Of a DNA stretch of 63,813 bases, positions 1 to 7,726 are shown in pieces. The notes beneath the pieces were generated by a model, which saw only the letters and a list, made by a program, of their open reading frames with translations, ran no database searches and was not told the origin of the DNA. Made by a program: the position numbers and the translations under genes. The stretch is from an uncultured Eubacteriales bacterium (lineage in GTDB: Bacteria; Bacillota; Clostridia; Christensenellales; CAG-138): positions 1 to 63,813 of the forward strand of contig UQGA01000011.1 in the NCBI GenBank assembly GCA_900540495.1, in the 5' to 3' direction. Every line of letters begins with the position of its first letter. Position 1 is the first letter of the stretch.

Positions 1-8
1 ACATCGAG

Positions 9-64
9 TTAGCTGTAAGAGATATTTTAAAATACTCTGAGCTAATTTTCAATCTGATATGGGT
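9..64. promoter_or_regulatory. Operator-like inverted repeat and shared regulator words upstream of the first XRE gene
   Basis: A long imperfect inverted repeat runs from TTAGCT (9-14) to AGCTAA (about 40-45), with GAGATATTTT and AAAATACTC inside. The word TTAGCTGTAAG (9-19) and the word CTGATATGGGT (54-64) both recur upstream of the hipB-like gene (14484-14494 and 14466-14476). A weak TTTTCA-17-TAAGCT promoter overlaps the second word. This looks like a repressor site shared by two Xre-type promoters. Confidence 0.45.
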
Positions 65-95
65 ACGCTAAGCTAATAAATATAGGAGCAGGAAT

Positions 96-443
96 ATGAA
101 GTGTGAAAAGGAACTGGCGCTGCTGCGGGAAGATATCCGTAAAGGGCGCAAAAACAAGAAAATTACGCAAGAAGAGCTGGCGGAAAAGCTGGAGGTATCT
201 CCAACGCACGTGAAGCATATCGAAAGCGGCCATCGTAAGCCATCGATTGAAATACTGTTCGAGATTACCAAAATCTTGAATATATCCTTGGACGGCGTTG
301 TTTTCAGTAAAAACGAAAGCGCGCGCACAGATACTCGCAAAGAGATAGACCGCCTGCTGGACGTATCTGATGAAGCGTCCCTGCATTTCATATTGAGCGT
401 ACTGGAAGCGCTGCGCGAAAAGGAGCAGGCCGGCGTCAGATAA
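96..443 (+). CDS. XRE-family helix-turn-helix transcriptional regulator
   Basis: A 115-residue DNA-binding regulator. Residues about 10-65 form a Cro/CI-type HTH with the typical KKITQEELAEKLEVSPTHVKHIESG core, followed by a helical C-terminal tail rich in acidic residues that probably dimerises. The ATG follows a TATAGGAG ribosome site. The upstream DNA has an operator-like inverted repeat and two 11-bp words shared with the hipB promoter, so it may control itself and perhaps hipBA. It is the first complete gene in the window; its 3' end overlaps the convergent gene by 8 bp. The target genes cannot be read from the sequence. Confidence 0.85.
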   Translation: MKCEKELALLREDIRKGRKNKKITQEELAEKLEVSPTHVKHIESGHRKPSIEILFEITKILNISLDGVVFSKNESARTDTRKEIDRLLDVSDEASLHFILSVLEALREKEQAGVR

Positions 444-750
444 CCGTCATCTTGCCGTGTGCATTGCAAAGGAGCCGCAAATCAGCGCTCCTTTTTTGTA
501 TCGTGCGTATTTCTTCTTCGGTGGGGTTGTGGCAATCCGTGATGAGCGAGAGTTGAAGATATCCTTCATACGCCGAAAGAATTGCTTCGCGCAATGCCGC
601 GGGAGTATCGCAATGAGTTACGTTGAACCATTCGCGTTCTTCCTCGTCCCACTCCATTACCACATATCCGTGGCGAGTTAGCAGCACTTCGCAGATTCCT
701 GTCTGAATAACCAGCGCAAAACAATCAAGTACGTTTTCAAAAGACAACAT
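436..750 (-). CDS. Hypothetical protein
   Basis: A 104-residue soluble protein with no signal peptide or membrane segment. It has an AAGGAAG ribosome site before the ATG. It is the last gene of the leftward unit that starts with the sigma-like factor at 4856 and runs through ligase, a Cys-rich protein and a sortase-like protein. A segment reading YVVMEWDEEEREWFNVTH suggests a small mixed alpha/beta fold. I do not recognise the family. It converges on the XRE gene with a short overlap. Confidence 0.6.
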   Translation of the reverse strand: MLSFENVLDCFALVIQTGICEVLLTRHGYVVMEWDEEEREWFNVTHCDTPAALREAILSAYEGYLQLSLITDCHNPTEEEIRTIQKRSADLRLLCNAHGKMTVI

Positions 751-792
751 GGCAATCTTCCTTTCAAAATACCTTAATAAATAACACTATAA

Positions 793-1392
793 TCATTCGC
801 AGGCGAAGTCGCAAAGGTGCAAAGCGGCGATTACTTGCTTTCTGCCAATGCGCCGCGCCGTTACTACGCATTTCCCCGGCGCATGACCGCTATATCTAAA
901 CGGATAGCAGGTCACCAACACAAACGTTTTCCCGTCCATGACGGGCAGGCTCAAATCCGCCGTATTCTCATAAATCGTTATATCCGAAACGGTGTATATA
1001 TAAACCGTGCCGCTATCTGTAGACAGAGAAATAATACACACATTATCAACACCAAGTGCCAGCAAGAGTATCTTCTTTGAAACTTCCATGCCAAGTGAAT
1101 TGACAGGTAAACCGCTGCCGTCTCGCGCACCGCCGCAGCCCATCATCTCCTGCCGTTCATCCTCTATAGCGTCAATAGCCATAAACAGCCGTTCCTGCGT
1201 AAAAATATCAATGTAATTCATCCCGAACTCGCAATACCAGTAGTCCGCATCGCGGTATTCCGCTCGAACGTGAAATGTCATTTGCAAAAGCTTTTCCAAC
1301 TTATCGCCGATAAGCTGGCCAACCGTGTCCCATGGAAGCCAAAGCGCAGTTTGCGTCTCCGCTTTGAGAAATAAATCTTTATCCTTTAACAT
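793..1392 (-). CDS. Sortase-like protein lacking the catalytic histidine
   Basis: A 199-residue protein whose C-terminal half matches the end of class D-type sortases: a beta-strand run ending in TVSDITIYE, then FVLVTCYPFRYSGHAPGKCV, where Cys162 is the catalytic Cys position. The His expected about 60 residues earlier falls at NSLG (about residue 100) and is missing, and the usual Arg after the AP motif is Lys174. The N-terminal 90 residues match no sortase region I know and there is no signal anchor. The ATG at 1392 is preferred over a TTG two codons upstream because AGGAG sits 7 nt before it. A terminator separates it from the upstream gene. It is probably not a transpeptidase; a binding or decayed role is possible. 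Confidence 0.55.
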   Translation of the reverse strand: MLKDKDLFLKAETQTALWLPWDTVGQLIGDKLEKLLQMTFHVRAEYRDADYWYCEFGMNYIDIFTQERLFMAIDAIEDERQEMMGCGGARDGSGLPVNSLGMEVSKKILLLALGVDNVCIISLSTDSGTVYIYTVSDITIYENTADLSLPVMDGKTFVLVTCYPFRYSGHAPGKCVVTARRIGRKQVIAALHLCDFACE

Positions 1393-1404
1393 AAACAAGC
1401 TCCT

Positions 1405-1437
1405 AAAAGAAGAGCCGGGGGCCCAAAGACGCCCGGC
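1405..1437 (-). terminator. Intrinsic terminator between the Cys-rich protein and the sortase-like gene
   Basis: On the minus strand GCCGGG pairs with CCCGGC (arms 1432-1437 and 1413-1418), followed by the T-rich TCTTCTTTT. It sits inside the leftward gene series and probably reduces expression of the last two genes. Confidence 0.55.
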
Positions 1438-1459
1438 TGCAAATGGGTTGATGGTAAAA

Positions 1460-2233
1460 TCAGAAGCCCTGCACGGCAGGCGTCAGAAGTTCACCGGTTT
1501 CTGGATCGTAATCGGGTATGACATCCCCGCTCACAGTGTCCGGCTCGTCGGCATCGTAATCAACGGAAGAACTGTACGCCTGTACCTGAGCGGCAAGCCT
1601 GCGCACGGCGGTAAGCTCCTCGGGCAAAAGGTCACGCCCTTCTGTAAAGGTCACCTGTGAATAGTCCATTCCGCCCTTATTGGCCGCCTTTCTAAGCGCA
1701 AACCGCGTCACGATAGCACCCGGGTCTTTGCCAACGGTCAAGAGCCTGCGCAGGTATTTTCCAAAGCCTTCTACAGAAAGCGTAGGGAGGTCGAGAATGA
1801 TTGGAAAGATCTCACCTTCCTTTAGAATATAGATCCTGTGCTTGCGCTTGCAGGCCTTGCTGTTGTTCTCCGCAGTGCCGAACTGATTGAGATAGCATCT
1901 CGCGCAGTTTCCTCCGGGTGAGCCAACACCGAAACTGCCGTCCATGCTGCTGCATTCCGGACGGGCATTGCCGCCGGTATACTTGCCTTGAAAGTAGCTT
2001 TGCATGGGGTGATGCGTCAGGATAACGGCGTTGATCTCACGGAAATCGGTGTTACCATTGGCATCCGGCTCCTGAAGCATGAATGTCAAACCTCCGCCGG
2101 AAGGCACTTTGACACGGTCAAAGCGCATATTGAACCCGGCAAGCTCCTTGGCAGCGGCAGAAGTGCTGAATTGTGCAAGACGCTGAAAACCCTCCGTACT
2201 GTTGATGGTTGCGATTGCGTTGCTTTCTGACAT
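1460..2233 (-). CDS. Cys-rich element protein, possible single-strand DNA-binding role
   Basis: A 257-residue protein with a good GGAGG site before its ATG. The centre holds a metal-site-like cluster: C-A-R-C at about 109-112, and a further Cys in the basic run SKACKRKHRIYIL. Before it is a beta-rich region, after it a helical segment and an acidic tail with DYDADEPD. Proteins of this type, with a CxxC and NQFG motif, occur in phages and integrative elements beside DNA ligases and replication genes; I infer a DNA-associated job but cannot name the family. It lies 30 bp downstream of ligA and is clearly cotranscribed with it. Confidence 0.55.
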   Translation of the reverse strand: MSESNAIATINSTEGFQRLAQFSTSAAAKELAGFNMRFDRVKVPSGGGLTFMLQEPDANGNTDFREINAVILTHHPMQSYFQGKYTGGNARPECSSMDGSFGVGSPGGNCARCYLNQFGTAENNSKACKRKHRIYILKEGEIFPIILDLPTLSVEGFGKYLRRLLTVGKDPGAIVTRFALRKAANKGGMDYSQVTFTEGRDLLPEELTAVRRLAAQVQAYSSSVDYDADEPDTVSGDVIPDYDPETGELLTPAVQGF

Positions 2234-2263
2234 GATGTTTCCTCCCTTTTTTATTAGCGCTGG

Positions 2264-4228
2264 TCACGCCAGCATGGATTCAAACTGCTGCTCGGTAAGC
2301 GTAGCCACGCCGAGCTGCTGCGCTTTGGCCAGCTTAGAACCGGCGTTCTCGCCGACAATCAAAAAATCAGTAGCCTTGCTTACGGCGCTTGTGGGTTTTG
2401 CGCCAAGCTGTAGTAGCCGGGTCTGAATGCCGTCTCGGGTGTAGTTTTCAAGCTTTCCGGTCGCTACGACTGTTTTACCGTAGAAGGGGTTGCTCGTGTT
2501 TGCCATAGTAGTCATTTCCTTTCTGAAATTAAGATGTTGTATCGCCGGACGCCATAGCTTTTCAGCTCTCACGTCGGAATACCAGGAATAGATGTTTTCA
2601 TGCATGGTGGGGCCGAAGTCCGGAAGCTGTGTGAAGTCGAACCCGTCCTTGATGGCTTGCTCGAACGCTTCCCAATCCCCGCCGAAGTGACGGCTTATGA
2701 CACGTCCGGCGGTTCGGCCTACGGTATGGATGCCACACCCCGCAATAAATTGGTTCAGAGTGCAATCACGGCTTTTTTCGATGTTTGATTGCAGTCGCTG
2801 ATACGATTTTTCTCCGAACCCTTCCGTTTTAACGATTTCGTCGTGGTATCGTTCCAGCTCATATAGGTCGCCGAAGCTTTTGATCCATCCCCTATCGATG
2901 AACTTTTCCAGCGTCTTTGCCGACAAGCCCTCGATGTTCATGCGGGTCCGCTCACAAAAATGCACGAACTTATCCACCAGCTTTGCCGGGCAGTCTTGAT
3001 TTGTGCAGTAAAGAAAGCGGACGCCATTGGTGGTATGCCTGACTGTTACGGGCTCGCCACAGCAAGGGCAAACATCCGGTAACTTTGCTGTGCCACTCTT
3101 TGTGAGGTTATCAGCGAGCTGGGGTATGATTTGATTTGCCTTGTAAATCCGAACTCTGTCGCCGATCCCCAGTCGGAAACTTTCAACGATATCCAGGTTA
3201 TGCAGATAAGCATGATTGACGGTTGCGCCGTCAATGACCACATCCTTGAACTTTCCGGTGATGGATACCATGCCGGTGCGGGTGGTGGCCAGTTCAAAGC
3301 CGAGGAACTCGGTTTCATACAGTTCATCAGCCCATTTGAGCGCCATTATGCGATTTTCATGATGGCCCGTCGCGCCCAAGCTCTCACCATAGGCGATATC
3401 GTTATATTCGACGATAAGCCCGTCCACGGGATACGGACATTTCTCAGGCTTAAACCAGTCTATGACCGCTCGGATCTGCGGCTCTGTGGGCAGATCGCCC
3501 AAGGGAAGATGATGCACCACATCGAAGCCCAGTTTTGACAGGAACGCCAACTGCTCATGCTTCATGGTGAAGCTGTCACCTGAAATCAAGTCAAAAGCCA
3601 CAAATTCCAGCATTCGGTTTCGCACTTTTGTCGCGTCCAGCTTTCGGATGCTACCGGCAGCCAGACTGCGGGGATGGGTATAGGGTTCCTCTAGCTCGCC
3701 GTTAAGCTGCTCGAAGTTGGCCCAGCTGACCACGCCTTCGCCGCGAACCTCAAGAGGCTGCGTGTACGGGATGGTCAAGGGTACATTGAGCATGACTCTG
3801 ACCGTGTGCGTCACATCCTCGCCGATACGACCCTCAGCGCCTCGGGTGATGGCTTGCTTCAGCTTGCCGTTCTCGTAGCGCAACACGAGCGTGAGCCCGT
3901 CGAGCTTCCACGAAACCAGCGCCGCGTGGCTGCCGATAAAGCGGACGATCTCGTCGACGGACTTTGTCTTTGCCGCCGACAGCATGGGGCGGGTGTGCTC
4001 CACCTCCGTAAGCCCTTCCAGTATTTCGCCGGAGACCTTTTGCGTCGGGGAGCCAGAAAGCACAATGCCGGAGTTATCCTCCAGCATCTTCAGCTCGTCA
4101 AAGAGCGCATCGTATTCCCGATCGGTCATGATTGGGTCGTCATGTTTGTAGTAGGCTGTGTCGGCACGTTTGAGAATGCCGATAAGTTCCTTCATTCGCT
4201 GAATATCCGGTGTATCTGTTTGTGTCAT
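2264..4228 (-). CDS. ligA: NAD-dependent DNA ligase
   Basis: A full-length 654-residue bacterial ligase that seals nicks in duplex DNA using NAD+. In order: the Ia domain with YYKHDDPIMTDREYD (about 26-40) for NAD binding, the adenylation domain with catalytic Lys108 in WKLDG, an OB fold, a four-Cys zinc finger (CPCC...CTNQDC), helix-hairpin-helix repeats and a C-terminal BRCT domain starting at NPFYGKTVV. The ATG at 4228 is chosen because AGGAG lies 8 nt before it; an in-frame GTG three codons upstream overlaps that site. A second ligase on an element beside SSB and recombination genes suggests the element brings its own lagging-strand or recombination repair. All key motifs look intact. Confidence 0.93.
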   Translation of the reverse strand: MTQTDTPDIQRMKELIGILKRADTAYYKHDDPIMTDREYDALFDELKMLEDNSGIVLSGSPTQKVSGEILEGLTEVEHTRPMLSAAKTKSVDEIVRFIGSHAALVSWKLDGLTLVLRYENGKLKQAITRGAEGRIGEDVTHTVRVMLNVPLTIPYTQPLEVRGEGVVSWANFEQLNGELEEPYTHPRSLAAGSIRKLDATKVRNRMLEFVAFDLISGDSFTMKHEQLAFLSKLGFDVVHHLPLGDLPTEPQIRAVIDWFKPEKCPYPVDGLIVEYNDIAYGESLGATGHHENRIMALKWADELYETEFLGFELATTRTGMVSITGKFKDVVIDGATVNHAYLHNLDIVESFRLGIGDRVRIYKANQIIPQLADNLTKSGTAKLPDVCPCCGEPVTVRHTTNGVRFLYCTNQDCPAKLVDKFVHFCERTRMNIEGLSAKTLEKFIDRGWIKSFGDLYELERYHDEIVKTEGFGEKSYQRLQSNIEKSRDCTLNQFIAGCGIHTVGRTAGRVISRHFGGDWEAFEQAIKDGFDFTQLPDFGPTMHENIYSWYSDVRAEKLWRPAIQHLNFRKEMTTMANTSNPFYGKTVVATGKLENYTRDGIQTRLLQLGAKPTSAVSKATDFLIVGENAGSKLAKAQQLGVATLTEQQFESMLA

Positions 4229-4322
4229 TCGGTTCACTCCTTTTTTGAGATATGATAGGGATGATAGATTTGTCCCTCAAAAAAACTGTTTCACCTCCTG
4301 TTTCTTGTATAATGTGGCGCCA

Positions 4323-4856
4323 TCACGCAATCGCTGTTGCAATACTTCGGATACAGGAAAACGTATCCTCTACTTGCGCACATGACATGCCCATGCGGCC
4401 TGCTATTTCCTTAATGGAATATCCGTCGAGTCGCAGACATAGAAGCGTATGCTGCTCTTCCGACAACGCTGTAAGCAATGCCTCCGCTGTCAGTGTGTCG
4501 CAAGCGGCTTCTCCCGCGTCAGAGTCATCGGCGGGGACGACATCGTGAAGCGTCAATCCGCCGCCTGCAAGCTGCGAGTCAAGGCTCAACGTCTTATCGA
4601 GCGTTTTATAGGCCTTGCGCCAGTAGCTTTTCATTTGCCAGTCCATCGCCTTGAAGGCGATAGCCTCGAATTTGTACCTGCGCAGTTGGGGATTGATGCA
4701 GTAGAGCTGCACCGCCCTCAGATACCGAAAGATCACCACATCGTAAAACTCACTTTCCGGGAGCCGTTTGCGCCGCAGGAAGTCCATAACCACATGATGA
4801 TGCTTTTCCGCAAATGCGCTTTGTTCTTCCGTGAGCCGCTTTTCCTGTGCGTTCAT
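4323..4856 (-). CDS. Sigma-70-like RNA polymerase sigma factor
   Basis: A 177-residue protein with the two-domain layout of short sigma factors: a region 2-like helical part (about 10-80) and a region 4 helix-turn-helix near the C-terminus (LSEEQHTLLCLRLDGYSIKE, then IAGRMGMSCAQVE). The ATG at 4856 has an AAGGAAA site 9 nt upstream; the longer reading frame upstream runs through the leader RNA and its terminators and is not coding. It heads the leftward operon with ligA. Between promoter and ATG lie the structured leader and a second terminator, so its expression seems tightly gated. It could direct the element's TTGTAA-class promoters; that is inference. Confidence 0.75.
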   Translation of the reverse strand: MNAQEKRLTEEQSAFAEKHHHVVMDFLRRKRLPESEFYDVVIFRYLRAVQLYCINPQLRRYKFEAIAFKAMDWQMKSYWRKAYKTLDKTLSLDSQLAGGGLTLHDVVPADDSDAGEAACDTLTAEALLTALSEEQHTLLCLRLDGYSIKEIAGRMGMSCAQVEDTFSCIRSIATAIA

Positions 4857-4893
4857 GGTTCGATTTCCTTTCTTTTGTGCTGAATTTGGCATA

Positions 4894-4919
4894 TAAAAAC
4901 GGAGCGCGTGCGCGTTCCG
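4894..4919 (-). terminator. Second terminator hairpin in the sigma-factor leader
   Basis: On the minus strand CGGAACGCG pairs with CGCGCTCCG (one G-U) around a two-base loop, followed directly by TTTTTATAT. It lies downstream of the leader-RNA terminator and upstream of the sigma gene, so polymerase must pass two terminators. Confidence 0.6.
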
Positions 4920-4960
4920 AAGATATGGGTTATGGGCCGAATACACGGCCGAATCTATAT

Positions 4961-5046
4961 AAAAAAAGCGCCCCGAGGCATAAAGCCTAAGGACGCTTTG
5001 AATACTTGGAAACTGTGCCTTTCCAGCGGAAGGGCTTGGATACTTT
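4961..5046 (-). ncRNA. Structured leader RNA with terminator, copy A
   Basis: On the minus strand: box AGTATCCAAG (5044-5035), a hairpin with GCC/GGC and TTCC/GGAA pairs closed by a GCT loop, a second box AGTTTCCAAG (5014-5005) exactly 30 bp from the first, then AGCGTCC (4997-4991) pairing with GGGCGCT (4973-4967) over an inner AGGC/GCCT stem and a T-run. Two more copies occur at 7611 and 16162. It begins within a few bases of the start predicted from the promoter at 5055-5083. It probably acts as an attenuator for the sigma-ligA operon. Confidence 0.75.
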
Positions 5047-5054
5047 ATGGGCTT

Positions 5055-5083
5055 AGTATATCCCAATAAAAAGGCCATAGCAA
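5055..5083 (-). promoter_or_regulatory. Sigma-70 promoter of the sigma-ligA operon
   Basis: On the minus strand TTGCTA (5083-5078), a 17-bp spacer and TATACT (5060-5055). The predicted start at about 5048 coincides with the 5' end of leader copy A. Confidence 0.7.
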
Positions 5084-5126
5084 GGACTTGTCATATTACT
5101 GGCAGACGTATGGCGGGTTCTCGCCG

Positions 5127-5155
5127 ATGACACGCAAATCCGCCTGTGTTATACT
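5127..5155 (+). promoter_or_regulatory. Sigma-70 promoter of the zinc-ribbon/sortase unit
   Basis: ATGACA (5127-5132), 17-bp spacer, TATACT (5150-5155). It is divergent from the sigma-ligA promoter. A hairpin, CCGGTC/GACCGG (5183-5199), lies just before the AAAGGAGGAG ribosome site of the next gene and could affect its translation. Confidence 0.65.
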
Positions 5156-5217
5156 CCTAGCGTCGAAACTTCTGTTGAGCGGCCGGTCATTACGACCGGA
5201 AAAGGAGGAGTTTTGAA

Positions 5218-5568
5218 ATGAGGTATTGCCCCTATTGCGGCGCGTCCATATTGGATGATGCCGCTTTTTGCATGGAATGCGGCGCAACGATACCCGTAAG
5301 CGGTGTTCCCAAGGAAGAACCTAAGCAAAGAGCGCCGCAAACCAAGAAAAAGAAGCATAAGCCCAAGCCCATAAAGCGCCGACCAGACGCTCCGCCGCCC
5401 GATCCGCAGGATGAGGGCTACGATGGGTACTACGACGATACGCCCACACTGGACGACGGCGCATTCAAAGAAAAGCTGGATAAAGGGCTTATCAAGCAGA
5501 TCATCGTTGTGGGTGCTTCGGCCATCGTCATCGTGGTGCTGGCGATCGTGCTTATGAAGCTGCTGTGA
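5218..5568 (+). CDS. Zinc-ribbon protein with a C-terminal membrane anchor
   Basis: A 116-residue protein. The N-terminus holds two CxxC knuckles, CPYCG at 4-8 and CMECG at about 18-22, forming a zinc ribbon. A Lys/Pro-rich linker (KKKKHKPKPIKRR) and an acidic stretch follow, and residues about 92-115 form one hydrophobic helix ending at the C-terminus, so the zinc ribbon should face the cytoplasm in a tail-anchored manner. The ribosome site AAAGGAGGAG is strong. It is followed after 8 bp by a class B sortase and shares its promoter at 5127. Zinc-ribbon/TM proteins of this sort are common in Firmicutes, often as regulators of envelope functions; no specific role can be read here. Confidence 0.75.
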   Translation: MRYCPYCGASILDDAAFCMECGATIPVSGVPKEEPKQRAPQTKKKKHKPKPIKRRPDAPPPDPQDEGYDGYYDDTPTLDDGAFKEKLDKGLIKQIIVVGASAIVIVVLAIVLMKLL

Positions 5569-5576
5569 GGTGCGGT

Positions 5577-6491
5577 ATGGATAAAAAGAGAATCATTTTG
5601 CTGTGCGCGATGGGCCTTTTGCTTGCGGCTGCCATTGCGCTTGGCGTCGCATGGGTCATCGAAGCCAATGAGTATGCGGGATATGAAGCGGATTATGTGG
5701 ACATCGCGGAGGATGTGCTGCGGCCGGATGACGATATTGTCATCATAGAGCTTGCGCCGCCGAGCCCAACGCCGGAGCAGAGCGCCACGCCGGAGGAAGT
5801 AGCCGAGCCGGACATATCAACCATGCCCTCGACATCTACGCCCACCACGTCTGCGCCCTCTATGAGCGCACCCGCTCCCGATGCGGGCAGCAATGAGACA
5901 AAGCAGCGGGTATCTGTTGATTTTGACGCCCTGACTGCTCAAAACAACGATACGGCGGGTTGGCTGTATATCCCCGGCACCAAGGTCAATTACCCTGTTG
6001 TGCAGGCGGAGGACAACGAGTATTACCTGAACAGGAGCTTCAAACGGAAGGAAGCGAGCTGCGGTACGATCTTCATGGACTATCAGAACAACCTAAACCC
6101 GCTGGATCGGAATACCATCGTATTCGGGCATAACATGGGTGGTTCGTCAAGCCTTATGTTCTCGCAGCTCACGAAATACAAGAAGCAGAACTATTGGGAG
6201 AAGCATCAAACCCTCCAATTCGATACGCCCTATCGAACCGGAACATGGCAGGTGCTTGCCGTCTGCCACTTGGACGTTGGCACGCTGGAGCAGTTCAACT
6301 TCCTGCAACAGGACTTCATATCGGATGATGCATTTGTTGGTTTTGTGCAGTCGATTAAGGCGCGGGCGCTGTATGAAACCAACGTATACGCCCCTGCCGA
6401 TGGCAGACTGTTGACGCTTGTGACCTGCGACAGGTCCGGCGGGTTTGGCAAAAACGGCCGGCTACTGGTGGTGGCCGTGCAGATAAACTGA
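5577..6491 (+). CDS. srtB: Class B sortase
   Basis: A 304-residue membrane-anchored transpeptidase that cleaves a surface-protein sorting signal and joins it to the cell wall. Residues 4-28 are the signal anchor, then a Thr/Ser/Pro-rich stalk, then the catalytic domain: GWLYIPGTKVNYPVVQ, catalytic His in VFGHNMGG (about 185), Cys in TLVTCDR (about 283) and Arg in NGRLLVV (about 294). The length fits class B. The ATG at 5577 follows GAGGTG and starts 9 bp after the zinc-ribbon gene. No sorting-signal protein is visible in the element portion present, so the substrate may lie to the left or be a conjugation surface protein. Confidence 0.88.
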   Translation: MDKKRIILLCAMGLLLAAAIALGVAWVIEANEYAGYEADYVDIAEDVLRPDDDIVIIELAPPSPTPEQSATPEEVAEPDISTMPSTSTPTTSAPSMSAPAPDAGSNETKQRVSVDFDALTAQNNDTAGWLYIPGTKVNYPVVQAEDNEYYLNRSFKRKEASCGTIFMDYQNNLNPLDRNTIVFGHNMGGSSSLMFSQLTKYKKQNYWEKHQTLQFDTPYRTGTWQVLAVCHLDVGTLEQFNFLQQDFISDDAFVGFVQSIKARALYETNVYAPADGRLLTLVTCDRSGGFGKNGRLLVVAVQIN

Positions 6492-6499
6492 TGGAACTG

Positions 6500-6528
6500 T
6501 TGTAAAACCGAAACGTCGCTTGTGTAAT
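6500..6528 (+). promoter_or_regulatory. TTGTAA-class promoter, copy 1
   Basis: TTGTAA (6500-6505), 17-bp spacer, TGTAAT (6523-6528). The sequence around it (AACTGTTGTA, then CCGAAA) is shared with the promoter before the excisionase gene and resembles that before parM. Confidence 0.6.
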
Positions 6529-6560
6529 AGTTCAAGAACAAGATAAGGCGGTGCTTCAAT

Positions 6561-7112
6561 ATGCTGTATCTATCCAAAGGTCTTTTGATAAATCAATGCC
6601 GGGGCGCGATCACGATCAACCGCTGCGGCCGCATACATGAGCTGCAAAATGAACAGGCGCGGGATTGGCTGGCCGGGCATACCGGCGTTCAGTATCTCGG
6701 AAAAGCGCGTTTAGCCGCGCTTGAGAAGGTTGGACTCGTCGAATCGCAGCCGGGCAAGGAGTTCACGAGCGAGGTGTTTCGCATACTCGTCAACTGCGTG
6801 ATCGCGCCGCGCCAGCGCAAGCTGCCATACTGGGGGCTTGAACCCGATGAAAGGCGGCTATTGCGTTGGATCAGGGAGGCGGGTCTGCGCCTGACCGCGG
6901 CGGAGCTTGTTAAGCTGGCCGAAGCGGGCATTGAGCCGAAAGCGCAATACCTGGGCGCAGAGAATCGGCAGCGCGTGGTAGAGCTGATCTATACGAAGGA
7001 AAATATCTTCGACGGCGCGCTGGAAGCGGCGATGGAGCTTTCTCCAGCGCTGCCCGGCGCGGTAAGCATTCTGCTCAGCCTTCTGAAGAAGAGGCGTATC
7101 ATTCTGATTTGA
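6561..7112 (+). CDS. Hypothetical element protein
   Basis: A 183-residue soluble, mostly helical protein, starting with a short beta-rich segment (LYLSKGLLINQCRGAITINR). No signal peptide, metal site or nucleotide motif is visible. It stands at the head of a two-gene unit behind the first TTGTAA-class promoter, and the next gene starts 8 bp after it with a GAGGTG ribosome site. Residues 30-120 (including LAALEKVGLVESQPGKEFTS) read like a winged-helix-type regulator, but I cannot assign it. Confidence 0.6.
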   Translation: MLYLSKGLLINQCRGAITINRCGRIHELQNEQARDWLAGHTGVQYLGKARLAALEKVGLVESQPGKEFTSEVFRILVNCVIAPRQRKLPYWGLEPDERRLLRWIREAGLRLTAAELVKLAEAGIEPKAQYLGAENRQRVVELIYTKENIFDGALEAAMELSPALPGAVSILLSLLKKRRIILI

Positions 7113-7120
7113 GGTGTTCC

Positions 7121-7597
7121 ATGCGCATACGAGACGGTTTCAAAGCGATCCCCGCCGCTCTTCAGCGGCAGATCCTGCGGCGCGGCCTGATAGGCTGCGC
7201 CTTTCTCCTGTTCAGCGTGGTATTCCTGCTGATGGGATACGACGCTTTGCTTGTGCTGCCAGGCGTTGGCTTTATGCTGTTCAGCTTCACAAGCGCAGTC
7301 TGGCTGTTTCATATAGCCGACCGAAAGCGATATGTGATAGTGGAAGGGATTTGCGCAGAGGTCACGAAGTCCATTTTGTTCAAGCGCGTAAAGACGGTGA
7401 CGCTGGAAGCCGACGGGAAGATCCTGCGCATACAGCTCAAACAGCACAGGAGAGGATATAGAGCCGGCGCAAAGCTGCGCCTCTATATCCAAGAGAGCGC
7501 TAAGGTATACGAACGGGACGGGGCGCTGCTTATCTACGACTACATCCTTATCGAGCAGCGGACATCTTCCGTCATTGACGAACCCAAATCCCCGTGA
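7121..7597 (+). CDS. Small integral membrane protein
   Basis: A 158-residue protein with two adjacent transmembrane helices (about 24-67, separated by a tight turn at MGYDALLVLPGVG) and a soluble C-terminal beta-rich domain of about 90 residues (KRYVIVEGICAEV, then VKTVTLEADGKILRIQL). This layout is typical of small membrane proteins with a cytoplasmic domain; no enzymatic motif is present. The ATG at 7121 follows GAGGTG. It is cotranscribed with the preceding hypothetical gene. The ssb promoter (7575-7603) overlaps its last codons. Confidence 0.65.
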   Translation: MRIRDGFKAIPAALQRQILRRGLIGCAFLLFSVVFLLMGYDALLVLPGVGFMLFSFTSAVWLFHIADRKRYVIVEGICAEVTKSILFKRVKTVTLEADGKILRIQLKQHRRGYRAGAKLRLYIQESAKVYERDGALLIYDYILIEQRTSSVIDEPKSP

Positions 7598-7603
7598 TAT
7601 ACT
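7575..7603 (+). promoter_or_regulatory. Sigma-70 promoter of the ssb operon
   Basis: TTGACG (7575-7580), 17-bp spacer, TATACT (7598-7603), ending inside the stop region of the membrane-protein gene. The expected transcription start at about 7610 matches the 5' end of leader copy B. Confidence 0.75.
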
Positions 7604-7610
7604 TACGCTG

Positions 7611-7696
7611 TAAGTTTCCAAGCAATCCGTATGGATTCGCACAGTTTCCAAGTTACTTTAGCGTCAATCGGCCTATCCGCTGTTTGGCGCTTTTTT
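7611..7696 (+). ncRNA. Structured leader RNA with terminator, copy B
   Basis: Boxes AGTTTCCAAG at 7613-7622 and 7643-7652, again 30 bp apart, enclose a hairpin with AATCC/GGATT pairs that replace the TTCC/GGAA pairs of copies A and C. The terminator is AGCGTCAA (7660-7667) with TTGGCGCT (7684-7691), inner CGG/CCG, then TTTTTT. Compensatory changes in both stems support a folded RNA. The ssb ribosome site follows 15 bases later. Confidence 0.75.
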
Positions 7697-7726
7697 ATTA
7701 CCCCAAAACGAAAGGAGATAATCAAC

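Noticed and set aside
4857..5078. N-terminal extension of the sigma factor
   Set aside because: It would translate the leader RNA, its terminator and a second terminator; the good ribosome site marks the ATG at 4856.
7631..7726. N-terminal extension of SSB
   Set aside because: It overlaps leader copy B and its terminator; SSB homology begins at the ATG at 7727.
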